A stretch of 64,000 nt of DNA from Croceivirga sp. (GCA_028284285.1 JANQSA010000009.1:58323-122322), one strand, 5' to 3'; positions 41,340 to 50,430 are shown, counted from the stretch's first letter. A program made the numbers and translations. The notes: generated by a model from the letters alone, not told the origin.

Positions 41340-42605
41340 TTAAACCGTTTCAGCTTTAAGTTCAGCAGCGGTACCATCCACTCTATCCGGTAGAATGGTA
41401 GCATTTTTAAGTCGTTTTAATCGTCGCTTCACGTTCCCGCGTACCACGTAGTGGTCAATTGTGGGTGCAAAGACGTTCATTAAGAGGATGGCAAGGAACA
41501 CGCCTTCCGGATACCCGGGATTGAATACCCGGATCATGACGGAGAGAAATCCGATCAGGAACCCGTAGATCCATTTTCCCCTGTTGGTTTGAGAACCCGT
41601 TACCGGGTCTGTGGCCATATAGACAATACCAAAGGCCAGTCCACCCACAATGAGATGCTTCCAAAAATCAAAACTCATCAATCCGTAGAACTTGCTGTAT
41701 TCGGGGATCCAACCAAAATCCACTACAGCATTAAAGATCAAACCCATTGCCAACGATCCCAATACCGCGCTAAGCATAATTCGCCAGCTGGCAATTTTAG
41801 CAAAGATCAGGAATAAACCTCCCAGGAGGATCAAAAACGCCGACGTTTCTCCCACAGAGCCGGGGATGAATCCGAAAAACATTTCAGAAAGATCATATTT
41901 GGCATACATTTCCTGCGTATTCCCCTGGGCCAGATAGCCCAAAATGGTTTCTCCCGATATGGCATCTGCAGTACCGGCACGTTCTACCGCACCATGCACC
42001 CAAACTTTATCCCCACTCATCCAGGTAGGATACGCGAAAAATAAGAAAGCACGAATGGTCAACGCGGGATTTAATATATTCATTCCCGTACCGCCAAATA
42101 CTTCTTTACCGATAACCACACCAAAAACTACAGCCACTGCCAGCATCCATAGTGGGGTATCTACAGGAACAATTAGCGGGACCAACATCCCGGTTACAAG
42201 ATATCCCTCTTCCACCTCATGTCCTTTGATCACTGCAAAAATGAACTCAACAAGCAATCCTACACCATAAGACACAATAACCAAAGGTAAAACGGTAACT
42301 GCCCCCAGAATAAAGTTATCCCAGGTGATAAAGTGCTCCAGGAGCGAAAAGTTTTCGGGAAAACCGTTAATTGCCGAATAGTGTTGATACCCGGTGTTGA
42401 ATATCCCAAAAAGCAAACAAGGGACCAGTGCTAAAATCACCGTATTCATGGTGCGCTTTAAATCATCCGCAACGCGAATGTGGCCGCCTGAGTGCGTAGT
42501 TTCGTTAGGAGTAAACAAAAAAGTATGAAAGGCATTGAAGGCAGGCGCCATTTTTTTACCCTGATACTTTAGCTTTTGCTTATGCATTTTCTCTTTCAAT
42601 CCCAT
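41340..42605 (-). CDS. nqrB: Na+-translocating NADH:quinone reductase subunit B
   Basis: Ten-helix membrane subunit that carries covalent FMN and riboflavin and translocates sodium; 421 residues. Core markers include FGGTGMNILNPALTIRAFLF and YMATDPVTGSQTNRGKW. The expected flavinylation site reads DAISGETILG with Thr220 as the candidate residue; the usual motif is D-x-x-(S/T)-G-A-T, so Glu replaces Ala before the Thr. The rest of the protein looks intact. Separated by 3 nt from nqrA. Confidence 0.96.
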   Translation of the reverse strand: MGLKEKMHKQKLKYQGKKMAPAFNAFHTFLFTPNETTHSGGHIRVADDLKRTMNTVILALVPCLLFGIFNTGYQHYSAINGFPENFSLLEHFITWDNFILGAVTVLPLVIVSYGVGLLVEFIFAVIKGHEVEEGYLVTGMLVPLIVPVDTPLWMLAVAVVFGVVIGKEVFGGTGMNILNPALTIRAFLFFAYPTWMSGDKVWVHGAVERAGTADAISGETILGYLAQGNTQEMYAKYDLSEMFFGFIPGSVGETSAFLILLGGLFLIFAKIASWRIMLSAVLGSLAMGLIFNAVVDFGWIPEYSKFYGLMSFDFWKHLIVGGLAFGIVYMATDPVTGSQTNRGKWIYGFLIGFLSVMIRVFNPGYPEGVFLAILLMNVFAPTIDHYVVRGNVKRRLKRLKNATILPDRVDGTAAELKAETV

Positions 42606-42608
42606 AGC

Positions 42609-43961
42609 TTAACCGATTTCTTGATGTAATAAATCCAATCCTTCCCTGATTATTTTTTGATGTGGCTGCTTGGAAATACAGATAAACTCCGTAAGGGAGA
42701 AATCTTCCGGCGCCACTTCATACAGTCCCAATTGCTCCATCTCATCCAAATCCTTTACCATACAGGCTTTGAGTAATTGTAATGGGTAAATATCCAGAGG
42801 AAAAACCTCTTCATATCCGCCGGTAACCACAAATGCCCGGTGTTCTCCGTTGGTATTGGTATCCAGATCATATTTCTTTTTACCGCTCAGCCAGGAAAAG
42901 GTTAACGCCCGGGTGGTAGATATTTTATTAAATACAGGTTTATTCCATCCAAACAATTCATAGTCATCCCCTTCCGGAATAGCCGTGACTGTGGTATTGT
43001 AAAACCCCAGGTGAGCCTCCGGAGAGATGCGATATCCCGTTAGCACATTCCCATTGATCAATCGAAACTTCTTTTCTTTTACACCGCTGGCATACAGGAA
43101 TGTGGAAACCTCGGCCCCAATTTTTGTTTTATAGTATTTGGGCGCTTTAATGCATGATCCCGCTAATGCAATGGTTCGTTCTGCATTAAATCTACCGGTT
43201 AGCAGGAACTCCCCAATAATGATCAGGTCCTGAGGGGCTATTGTCCAGACAATTTCCCCTTTGTTTACCGGATCTATTTTATTGATCTGTGTCCCCACAA
43301 GACCAGCGGGATGCGGGCCGGAGACTTTATGCAGTTCTATTCCCTTGATAGCAGCAAAGGGTGAAGTTTGTGTGTTTCCCACGGAAACATGGATGGTGCC
43401 GGGTGTTAGTTTTCCCAATGCGTTGATAGCGGCCTGCACTTCCCTTTCCTTTCCCTGAAGCAGATAATCCACATCAGCTGCCAAAGGCGCGGTGTTATAC
43501 CCGGAGATAAAGATGGCTTTAGGAGTTTTATCAGGGTTCGCAATAACATCGTACGGGCGTTGTTTGATAAACGGCCAACACCCGGATTTCAAAAGCATTT
43601 CAATAATTTCCGAGGTTTCTGCCTTCTCAATATCCATAGGCGCTACCTCATGAAAAACTTGCTCTTTATCCGCTAAAATTTTTAACGTAAGTATCCGTCT
43701 TCTGGCTCCCCGCACAATTTCCACTAATTCCCCACTGACCGGAGACACAAAAAGCATATCCTCTCTGGATTTATTGTAAAAAATGGGCTCACCAGCTTTA
43801 ACCTCTACACCTTCCTTAAAGAGCATCTTTGGGGTAATCCCATGAAAATCGTCTAGATTTAAAGCGTAGACATTACTGGAAACTGCTTGTGAAGTGGTTT
43901 GTTCTGCTGCCCCGACCAGGTTGATGTTCAACCCTTTCTTGATACGTACGTCTTTGGACAT
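42609..43961 (-). CDS. nqrA: Na+-translocating NADH:quinone reductase subunit A
   Basis: Soluble membrane-associated subunit of 450 residues that contributes to the quinone region; N-terminus MSKDVRIKKGLNINLVG, later HPAGLVGTQINKIDPVNKG, typical of NqrA. An ATG three codons upstream (43970) is possible, but the ATG at 43961 gives the normal N-terminus and lies exactly 33 nt after a TATTTTTG element. First gene of the operon, divergent from the T9SS plug gene. Confidence 0.96.
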   Translation of the reverse strand: MSKDVRIKKGLNINLVGAAEQTTSQAVSSNVYALNLDDFHGITPKMLFKEGVEVKAGEPIFYNKSREDMLFVSPVSGELVEIVRGARRRILTLKILADKEQVFHEVAPMDIEKAETSEIIEMLLKSGCWPFIKQRPYDVIANPDKTPKAIFISGYNTAPLAADVDYLLQGKEREVQAAINALGKLTPGTIHVSVGNTQTSPFAAIKGIELHKVSGPHPAGLVGTQINKIDPVNKGEIVWTIAPQDLIIIGEFLLTGRFNAERTIALAGSCIKAPKYYKTKIGAEVSTFLYASGVKEKKFRLINGNVLTGYRISPEAHLGFYNTTVTAIPEGDDYELFGWNKPVFNKISTTRALTFSWLSGKKKYDLDTNTNGEHRAFVVTGGYEEVFPLDIYPLQLLKACMVKDLDEMEQLGLYEVAPEDFSLTEFICISKQPHQKIIREGLDLLHQEIG

Positions 43962-43994
43962 CTTTAGCAACCTTTGATTTTAAAAATTTGGCTA

Positions 43995-44026
43995 CAAAAA
44001 TACTATTAATCCATCTAAATTTGCAA
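43995..44026 (-). promoter_or_regulatory. nqr operon promoter, TTG-N21-TATTTTTG
   Basis: On the minus strand TTG (44026-44024), 21 nt, then TATTTTTG (44002-43995), which ends 33 nt before the nqrA ATG. Confidence 0.55.
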
Positions 44027-44111
44027 TAATTACCTAGAAAATTGGGATTATATCGACCTTCCTTTACCCGGCATACTTTTTGTTTACCTTTACCCCAAAA
44101 ATTGCTTAGAA

Positions 44112-45356
44112 ATGCGTTTTTTTCTTAAACAAGTGTTTCTTTTTTTATGCTCTTTGCCCTTATTTGCCCAGGTCATGGAAGAAGTGAATCCGCCTCCCAA
44201 TATTAAGACTATAATTTTCCTTGGGCCGACGGAAGACCAGTTTCCCATAGTTCAACTGGGTGAAGAAATTACCCTGACTTTTGACGATCTGACCGCCAGC
44301 GAACAGGATTATTACTACAAAATTGTTCATTGTGACTATGATTGGACACCCTCCCAGTTATTAAAGTCCCAATATTTGGAAGGAATAGACAATCAACGTA
44401 TTATTGATTACGGCAACAGCCTTACCACCTTGCAACCTTATTCTAACTACCGCCTAACGCTGCCCAATCCCCAGGTAGCGCTTAAAGTAAGTGGTAATTA
44501 CCTTCTTGAGATTTATAACAGTTCAGGCGAGCTTCAATTTTCCAGGCGTTTTGTTGTGTATGAAGAATTGGTCCAAGTAGGCGGAATAGTAAGGCGGTCA
44601 AGGGATTTCAATTATTTGAATGAAAAGCAGGTGGTGCAGTTCAATATCAATACTGCGGGCTTTCCCGTGGTAAACCCCAAACAGGAAATAAAAGTGGCCA
44701 TTATACAAAACTATTTCTGGCCAACCACACTGTATAACATCAAACCACAATTCACTTTGGGGAATGAGTTAGTCTACCGGTACGACCAGGAAACCAGTTT
44801 TTACGGTGGGAACGAGTTTCTGAATTTTGATACCAAAGACCTACGCGCTCCTACCTTTGCCATATCAAGAATTGAGCTTCGGGATATATACCACCACTTC
44901 CTTTTCCCCAATGGCTTTAGAGCGGATCAACAGTACACCTTTTTTCCGGACATTAACGGCGATTTTGAAGTCCGAACCTTGCAAGGTACTGATGTAGCCC
45001 GAGAAGCGGAGTACACCAAAGTCCATTTTAGCCTCCCTTATGATCCCCGATTAGGGTTGGACAACGTCTATGTTTTCGGGAAGTTCAATAACTACGACCT
45101 TAGTGAAGAAAACAAAATGGCCTACAACGAGGAGACGGGAAATCTGGAACTGGAATATCCCTTTAAACAAGGTTTTTACAATTATAAGTACGTGGTGGAG
45201 CAGGACGATGGCACCATAGAACTGAATACGGTAAGCGGGAATTTTCACTTCACGGAAAACCATTATCTCATCCTTGTCTACTACCGTGATTTTGGTGAAA
45301 TGTTTGATGGTATTATTGGCATTGGCACGGCCAACTCCAGAACAATCAGTAATTAA
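44112..45356 (+). CDS. type IX secretion plug domain protein (DUF5103)
   Basis: Exported protein of 414 residues: signal peptide (ending LPLFAQ), then a beta-sandwich domain with NIKTIIFLGPTEDQFPIVQL and FDDLTASEQDYYYKIVHCDY, the signature of DUF5103. Family members include the Plug protein that closes the SprA translocon of the T9SS on the periplasmic side. Single-copy in most Flavobacteriia, so likely a core secretion part, unlike the SprF-like gene. Divergent from nqrA. Confidence 0.88.
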   Translation: MRFFLKQVFLFLCSLPLFAQVMEEVNPPPNIKTIIFLGPTEDQFPIVQLGEEITLTFDDLTASEQDYYYKIVHCDYDWTPSQLLKSQYLEGIDNQRIIDYGNSLTTLQPYSNYRLTLPNPQVALKVSGNYLLEIYNSSGELQFSRRFVVYEELVQVGGIVRRSRDFNYLNEKQVVQFNINTAGFPVVNPKQEIKVAIIQNYFWPTTLYNIKPQFTLGNELVYRYDQETSFYGGNEFLNFDTKDLRAPTFAISRIELRDIYHHFLFPNGFRADQQYTFFPDINGDFEVRTLQGTDVAREAEYTKVHFSLPYDPRLGLDNVYVFGKFNNYDLSEENKMAYNEETGNLELEYPFKQGFYNYKYVVEQDDGTIELNTVSGNFHFTENHYLILVYYRDFGEMFDGIIGIGTANSRTISN

Positions 45357-45371
45357 GTATATTTATCCCCT

Positions 45372-45379
45372 TAGTTTTG
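45372..45379 (+). promoter_or_regulatory. -7 promoter element (TAGTTTTG) abutting the DUF3667 gene
   Basis: Perfect TANNTTTG match ending 3 nt before the ATG at 45383. Confidence 0.35.
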
Positions 45380-45382
45380 GCT

Positions 45383-46591
45383 ATGGGGAAAGGGAACAAA
45401 CTGATCACAAAAGGCCGATACGAACTCAAATTTCGTGGAACCGAATGCCTGAATTGCGGCCATATCCTGGATATGAGCGATAAGTACTGCCCCAATTGCG
45501 GTCAGGCCAACAGTACGAAGAAATTAGTGCTGAAAGATTTCTTTGACGAGTTCTTTTCGAGCCTGGTCAACTACGATTCCAAACTGATAAAAACACTCTA
45601 CACCCTTTTGTTAAAACCCGGTACCATCACCAAAGACTATATCCGGGGAAAACGCGTTGCCTATACCAACCCCTTCCGATTTCTTTTGAGTCTTGCTTTC
45701 CTGTATTTCCTGATGGTGAGCTACAGCAGTAATTTGGGTGCCTTGGATGATATGGGGTTCGAAGATAAAATCAAGCAAGCCGGGCCCATGTCCTTTGACC
45801 TTACTTCAGGGGAATTTGCGAAAGACAGCACGGAAATCCGTGAACAAACGGAAAAGGCCCTACAACGGCTCGATTCATTAGGGGGTGGTGATACGGGACT
45901 AGCCACAGAGTTGTCAAAACTGGACACCTTGGGGGTACTATTGAGTTCCGAATCGATGAAAGAAGCGATGCAAAAGGAAAAAGAAAAGGATTCCACGATG
46001 TTTAACCACCCCGTTACATACTTTGCGTCGATAGAAAACCAATCCAATAATCGCTTCTTTAAAAAAATGGAGTTCTTTTTTAACCACCTTCGTCAGGATT
46101 CCTTAGCGACATTTGATGAAGCCCAACAAAAATTTCAGGTAGCCAACAGCTGGCAAAACAAAATGGCGTTCAACGGTTCTAACAGTATTTTAAGGGTAAT
46201 TTCGCAACCGGGAAGTTGGTTAAACGCCACCATTGCCAAGTTGCCATTTGTCATCTTTTTCTTTTTACCGGTATTCACCGTTTTCATAACTTTGGCATAT
46301 ATCCGAAAAAAATACACCTACACCGATCATTTGATCTTTAGTTTCCACAACCAGTCATTATTATTTATCTTGCTCATCCTTAGTTGGCTGGTAGACACCG
46401 TTTTCAATACGGCTTCGGCATGGATATTTTTGACCATTTTTTCAATATATCTGTTCCAGGCGATGCGAAAGTTCTACGGGCAAGGAATCTTTAAAACAAT
46501 TGTAAAATATGTGTTCCTGAATTCGGCCTTCATGTTTTTAGCACTTATAGGCATGTTGCTACTATTTACAGGAAGTATCTTTACCTACTGA
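45383..46591 (+). CDS. DUF3667 membrane protein with zinc ribbon
   Basis: Protein of 402 residues. An N-terminal zinc ribbon (CLNCGHILDMSDKYCPNCGQ, four Cys) precedes the DUF3667 signature KLIKTLYTLLLKPGTITKDY and GKRVAYTNPFRFLLSL; about five membrane helices occupy the rest, mostly near the C-terminus, with a long soluble Lys/Glu/Asp-rich loop between (about 120-260). Function unknown; common in Bacteroidota. The in-frame TTG at 45377 lies in a promoter element, so ATG is preferred. apaG starts 3 nt after the stop. Confidence 0.85.
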   Translation: MGKGNKLITKGRYELKFRGTECLNCGHILDMSDKYCPNCGQANSTKKLVLKDFFDEFFSSLVNYDSKLIKTLYTLLLKPGTITKDYIRGKRVAYTNPFRFLLSLAFLYFLMVSYSSNLGALDDMGFEDKIKQAGPMSFDLTSGEFAKDSTEIREQTEKALQRLDSLGGGDTGLATELSKLDTLGVLLSSESMKEAMQKEKEKDSTMFNHPVTYFASIENQSNNRFFKKMEFFFNHLRQDSLATFDEAQQKFQVANSWQNKMAFNGSNSILRVISQPGSWLNATIAKLPFVIFFFLPVFTVFITLAYIRKKYTYTDHLIFSFHNQSLLFILLILSWLVDTVFNTASAWIFLTIFSIYLFQAMRKFYGQGIFKTIVKYVFLNSAFMFLALIGMLLLFTGSIFTY

Positions 46592-46594
46592 ACT

Positions 46595-46981
46595 ATGATT
46601 ACACAGGTTACCAAGGGTATTAAAATATCCGTTCAAACCACGTTTGAAGGAACGTTTTTTAAGAATTACAAAATGCATTACGCATTTGGTTATACCATTA
46701 CCATAGAAAACCAAAGCAGGGAAACGGTACAACTAATTTCCCGGCACTGGGAAATATTTGACTCACTAAAGGAAATGGAAACGGTGGATGGCGAAGGTGT
46801 TGTTGGTAAAAAACCGGTGATTCGTCCTGGTAAATCCCATACGTATAGTTCCGGGTGTTTGTTAGCCTCCCCGGTAGGGGCTATGCAAGGCTACTACAAT
46901 ATGGTAGACCTCTCTTCTGCAGAAACTTTTGAAGTGGAGATCCCTACCTTTAAGTTTTCAGCACCTTTTGCGTTGAACTAG
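46595..46981 (+). CDS. apaG: ApaG-family protein
   Basis: Protein of 128 residues, almost all one beta-sandwich, starting MITQVTKGIKISVQTTF, with YTITIENQSRETVQLISRHW and GEGVVGKKPVIRPGKSHTYS, the conserved ApaG blocks. Linked genetically to Co2+/Mg2+ resistance and to diadenosine tetraphosphate metabolism in enterobacteria; the molecular role is not settled. Downstream of DUF3667 by 3 nt and probably cotranscribed. Confidence 0.95.
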   Translation: MITQVTKGIKISVQTTFEGTFFKNYKMHYAFGYTITIENQSRETVQLISRHWEIFDSLKEMETVDGEGVVGKKPVIRPGKSHTYSSGCLLASPVGAMQGYYNMVDLSSAETFEVEIPTFKFSAPFALN

Positions 46982-47032
46982 TGTTAAGGATTACTGATTG
47001 CTGATTATTCATTGTTAATTATTCACTCCTAA

Positions 47033-47366
47033 TTGTTCAGGGCGCCCGGTTACCACTCATTTAAAGAATTGGATTGCTGGAAAAAATGCCGCTCCGTTAA
47101 AAACGGGGTGAATCACTTTCCGGACACTCAAATTCCCAAAAAGGATTTTGACGTGCATCAGAATATGCGAAGGGCTGCACGATCAACTAGCCGAAACACA
47201 GCCGAAGGATTTGTGAGGTTTTATTTTAAAGAAAATGCCGAGGGTCATTATTTGAAATTAAGGACGATCTTTTGAGATGTGTAGACGAAAAATTAGTCAG
47301 TTCCTAAGATATTGCAGAAGGATTACCCCTGAAAGATAAAGCTATCCATTCGGCAAATGGCGATAT
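47033..47366 (+). pseudogene. decayed four-helix-bundle (S23/IVP-type) gene
   Basis: The first frame encodes YHSFKELDCWKKC, then MRRAARSTSRNTAEGFVRFY, matching the four-helix-bundle family related to 23S-rRNA intervening-sequence proteins. Near 47245 the match shifts frame and continues as SLFEIKDDLLRCVDEKLVSS, followed by a stop, and further fragments (DIAEGLPLKDKAIHSANGDI) occur up to the palindromic element. A normal copy would read through all three parts at about 120 residues. Deletions, one frameshift and a stop make it non-functional. The 3' end abuts the left arm of the element at 47367. Confidence 0.7.
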
Positions 47367-47551
47367 TGAACTCATTTGGACTTTTTGGATTTAAGCGAAA
47401 ATCAGTTATTTTTTACCTGATTAAAGGCCCGCCTGAACGGAAAGGGCAGGCTTTTTTGAGTTGCATAGCAGCGCTACGCAAGGAAAAAAAGACAAAAAGC
47501 AGGTGAAAAAGAGCGATTTTTTAGCCAATTGAAAAAGTCCAAATGAGTTCA
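47367..47551 (+). mobile_element. 185-bp palindromic element with 20-bp terminal inverted repeats (MITE-like)
   Basis: Perfect 20-bp terminal repeats: TGAACTCATTTGGACTTTTT (47367-47386) and its complement (47532-47551), with a further GATATT match just outside each arm. Inside are a second imperfect pair (TTTTTTACCTGATT near 47409 and AAGCAGGTGAAAAA near 47496) and a small hairpin TTGCATAGC / GCTACGCAA (47461-47481). There is no open reading frame. A relative begins at 63914. It could be a non-autonomous transposon or a structured RNA. Confidence 0.65.
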
Positions 47552-47641
47552 TTAAATATCTCGGCCCTAAAGCTTAACTAAGAATGAATAATCTATAATT
47601 TTTAATCCAAAAACTGCTTTCTTTTTGCATTATCCATTCCT

Positions 47642-47649
47642 TACCTTTG
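47642..47649 (+). promoter_or_regulatory. -7 promoter element (TACCTTTG) for pruA
   Basis: Perfect TANNTTTG match ending exactly 33 nt before the pruA ATG; a TTG lies 14 nt upstream of the element, shorter than usual. Confidence 0.5.
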
Positions 47650-47682
47650 CTTCTTATTACAACTATCTAAATTATATTCAAT

Positions 47683-49311
47683 ATGGGCAAAGGTTTTTTT
47701 CAAGTTCCTACTGCAATCAATGAACCTGTAAAAAGTTACGCTCCCGGTTCTCCGGAACGGGAAGCCGTGCTGGCGCAATACAAGGTATATTACAACAGTC
47801 AAACCGAAGTGCCGCTTTACATCGGTAGCGAAGAAATCAGGTCAGGAGCCACCCAACCCATGTCCCCTCCTCACGATCATCAACATCAGTTGGGACACTA
47901 CCATACAGCAGAAAAAAAACATGTGGAGCAGGCTATTGCCTCTAATCTGGAGGCTCGAAAATCCTGGGCTGCACTCCCCTGGGAGCAACGTGCCGCTATC
48001 TTTCTTAAAGCGGCTGAACTGATCGCCGGACCCTACCGCGCTAAAATTAATGCAGCTACCATGCTAGCGCAATCCAAAACCGTACACCAGGCTGAAATTG
48101 ACTCCGCCTGTGAACTAATTGACTTCCTTCGTTTTAATGTGGAATTCATGAGCCAGATCTATGAAGAACAGCCGGATTCTGCCGAAGGCATCTGGAACAG
48201 GGTAGAGTATCGCCCGTTGGAAGGCTTTATTTATGCCATTACTCCTTTTAACTTCACTGCCATTGCCGGTAACCTTCCCGCCAGCGCAGCTTTAATGGGC
48301 AATGTAGTGGTCTGGAAGCCCAGTGACAGCCAGGTGTTCTCCGCCAATGTGATCATGCAAGTCTTTAAAGAAGCAGGGGTTCCGGATGGGGTCATCAACA
48401 TGGTTATGGGCGACCCCGTAATGATTACGGAAACCCTATTAGCCAGCCCGGATTTCTCAGGCATCCACTTTACCGGTTCTACCCATGTATTCAAAAGCCT
48501 ATGGCAGCAAATCGGAAATAATATTCACCACTATAAAACCTATCCCCGAATTGTGGGCGAAACCGGGGGTAAAGATTTTATCATTGCGCATCCATCGGCA
48601 AAACCGCAACAAGTAGCTACCGCCATTACGAGAGGTGCTTTTGAATTCCAGGGGCAGAAATGTAGCGCCGCCTCAAGAGTGTATTTGCCGAAGTCCACTG
48701 CGGACGAGATCTTAGCATTGGTAAAACAGGATGTAGAGAGTTTTAATGCTCCCGGTTCCCCGGAAGATCTGTCCAATTTTATCACAGCGGTGATCCATGA
48801 AGGCGCTTTTGATAAGCTCGCAAGCTATATTGACCGTGCCAAAGCGGATGCTGATGCGGAAATCGTTGTGGGAGGTACCTATGACAAGTCTGTGGGTTAT
48901 TTTATTGCACCCACAGTGATCCTTACTACCACCCCCAATTACGTAACCATGGAAACCGAATTGTTTGGCCCGGTAGTCACAGTATATGTTTATGAAGATG
49001 CCGATTGGTCTGAAACTTTAAAATTAGTAGACAGTACCTCTGAATATGCTTTGACCGGTGCAGTGATGGCCGCCGATCGCTATGCCATTACCGAAGCCAC
49101 CACTGCACTGCAAAACTGCGCCGGGAACTTCTACATTAACGATAAACCGACCGGTGCTGTAGTAGGACAGCAGCCCTTTGGCGGAGCGCGAGCTTCAGGC
49201 ACTAATGACAAAGCAGGTTCTGCTCAAAATTTATTGCGTTGGGTGTCTCCACGGTTGATCAAAGAGACCTTGGTGAGTCCGGAAGACTACCGGTATCCGT
49301 TTTTGGGCTAA
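47683..49311 (+). CDS. pruA: L-glutamate gamma-semialdehyde dehydrogenase (P5C dehydrogenase)
   Basis: NAD-dependent aldehyde dehydrogenase of 542 residues that completes proline catabolism to glutamate. The family blocks ITPFNFTAIAGNLPASAALM, HFTGSTHVFKSLW, the catalytic Cys in GAFEFQGQKCSAASRVY, and the C-terminal GNFYINDKPTGAVVGQQPFG are present; the latter is a P5CDH marker. No proline dehydrogenase is encoded nearby. A DinB-like gene follows 11 nt downstream. N-terminus starts MGKGFFQVPTAINEPV, normal for the family. Confidence 0.96.
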   Translation: MGKGFFQVPTAINEPVKSYAPGSPEREAVLAQYKVYYNSQTEVPLYIGSEEIRSGATQPMSPPHDHQHQLGHYHTAEKKHVEQAIASNLEARKSWAALPWEQRAAIFLKAAELIAGPYRAKINAATMLAQSKTVHQAEIDSACELIDFLRFNVEFMSQIYEEQPDSAEGIWNRVEYRPLEGFIYAITPFNFTAIAGNLPASAALMGNVVVWKPSDSQVFSANVIMQVFKEAGVPDGVINMVMGDPVMITETLLASPDFSGIHFTGSTHVFKSLWQQIGNNIHHYKTYPRIVGETGGKDFIIAHPSAKPQQVATAITRGAFEFQGQKCSAASRVYLPKSTADEILALVKQDVESFNAPGSPEDLSNFITAVIHEGAFDKLASYIDRAKADADAEIVVGGTYDKSVGYFIAPTVILTTTPNYVTMETELFGPVVTVYVYEDADWSETLKLVDSTSEYALTGAVMAADRYAITEATTALQNCAGNFYINDKPTGAVVGQQPFGGARASGTNDKAGSAQNLLRWVSPRLIKETLVSPEDYRYPFLG

Positions 49312-49322
49312 GCTAAAGCGCA

Positions 49323-49847
49323 ATGACTTTTGATATTGATACATCTATTGAAGTACTAAGTAGAACCCCTTTAGTGCTTGAGCATATGCTATTGGGCCTT
49401 TCCCCGGAATGGTTGAGAAGTAATGAAGGTGGGAATACCTGGAGCCCCTATGACGTAGTGGGCCACTTAATTCACGGAGAAAAAACGGATTGGATACCAC
49501 GGGCAGAGATCATTCTTTCCCATTCCGATAGCAAAACCTTTACCCCTTTTGACCGATTTGCACAGTCAGGGGAGGATCAAACAAGGCCTATCCAAGTGCT
49601 TCTTGACGAATTTAAGGCGCTAAGGGTCAAAAATTTAGAAAAACTGCGATCCCTGCAAATCAATGATGTTCAGCTATTGCAACGAGGTGTTCATCCGGAA
49701 TTAGGCGAAGTCAATTTAAAAGAACTTTTATCAACCTGGGTTGTGCATGATTTAGGGCATATTTCCCAAATATCCAGGGTAATGGCAAAACAATATGGAG
49801 ATGAAGTGGGTCCGTGGACCGCTTATCTGGGAATTTTAAAGCAGTAA
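49323..49847 (+). CDS. DinB-family metal-binding protein
   Basis: Four-helix-bundle protein of 174 residues of the DinB/YfiT type. Likely metal-binding histidines are in VVGHLIHGEKTDW and in VHDLGHISQISRVM near the C-terminus, the expected triad pattern. Such proteins act in thiol (bacillithiol or related) transfer or are of unknown function; the specific role is not readable. Cotranscribed with pruA at 11 nt. Confidence 0.85.
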   Translation: MTFDIDTSIEVLSRTPLVLEHMLLGLSPEWLRSNEGGNTWSPYDVVGHLIHGEKTDWIPRAEIILSHSDSKTFTPFDRFAQSGEDQTRPIQVLLDEFKALRVKNLEKLRSLQINDVQLLQRGVHPELGEVNLKELLSTWVVHDLGHISQISRVMAKQYGDEVGPWTAYLGILKQ

Positions 49848-49905
49848 AGATCAAATAGTACCATTTTGACAAAACGGAGATATGATTAACAACTCATTGA
49901 CTTAC

Positions 49906-50430
49906 ATGAAAAAACTCTCTTTTAGCCTCTTACTTCTTTTTATAATAAGTTGTGACAACAACGATGATTCTGAAAATATCGGTAATGATGCTACCCGATT
50001 AGATCTGGTTACCGGAATAAATATTAGAAGTTCTGTAAATGCACCGGACGTACAACTGGGAAACCCTAACATTACCATGAACACGGATTTTCGGATTTTC
50101 CCCAATCCCCCCATAGGAACGGTATTCCTTACCTCCGCCAGGGAAATAGAAGAGGTATGGATTATAGAAGGAAATGCGGAAAAATCTTTTCAAGAAACCG
50201 ATTTTAGTACCCTATTGCGGCCGGACCTTTACACTGAAGATGATATTGATAGCCAGGCCATTTTGAAATTTCCGGATCAAAACGTAGGTAACATTACACT
50301 CGATCTGACCGATCTCAATATAGGATATTACAGGGTGTTTGTAAAGATGGATGGCAACTTATACTGGGACAATATCTATGTCTCGGATGGTAGTGTTGCC
50401 ATAGAGCAACTCATTGTTTTTTGGGAGTAA
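49906..50430 (+). CDS. small lipoprotein of unknown function
   Basis: Protein of 174 residues from MKKLSFSLLLLFIISC, a clear lipoprotein signal with Cys16, followed by a Asn/Asp-rich linker. The mature domain is beta-rich (GYYRVFVKMDGNLYWDNIYV). The frame opens 8 codons earlier, but the chosen ATG gives the lipobox. No known domain recognised. It is alone, 58 nt after the DinB gene. Confidence 0.75.
   Translation: MKKLSFSLLLLFIISCDNNDDSENIGNDATRLDLVTGINIRSSVNAPDVQLGNPNITMNTDFRIFPNPPIGTVFLTSAREIEEVWIIEGNAEKSFQETDFSTLLRPDLYTEDDIDSQAILKFPDQNVGNITLDLTDLNIGYYRVFVKMDGNLYWDNIYVSDGSVAIEQLIVFWE

Noticed and set aside
44074..44092. Promoter element ahead of the plug gene
   Set aside because: TACTTTTTG has one extra base and TACCTTTA one mismatch; not strong enough to list.
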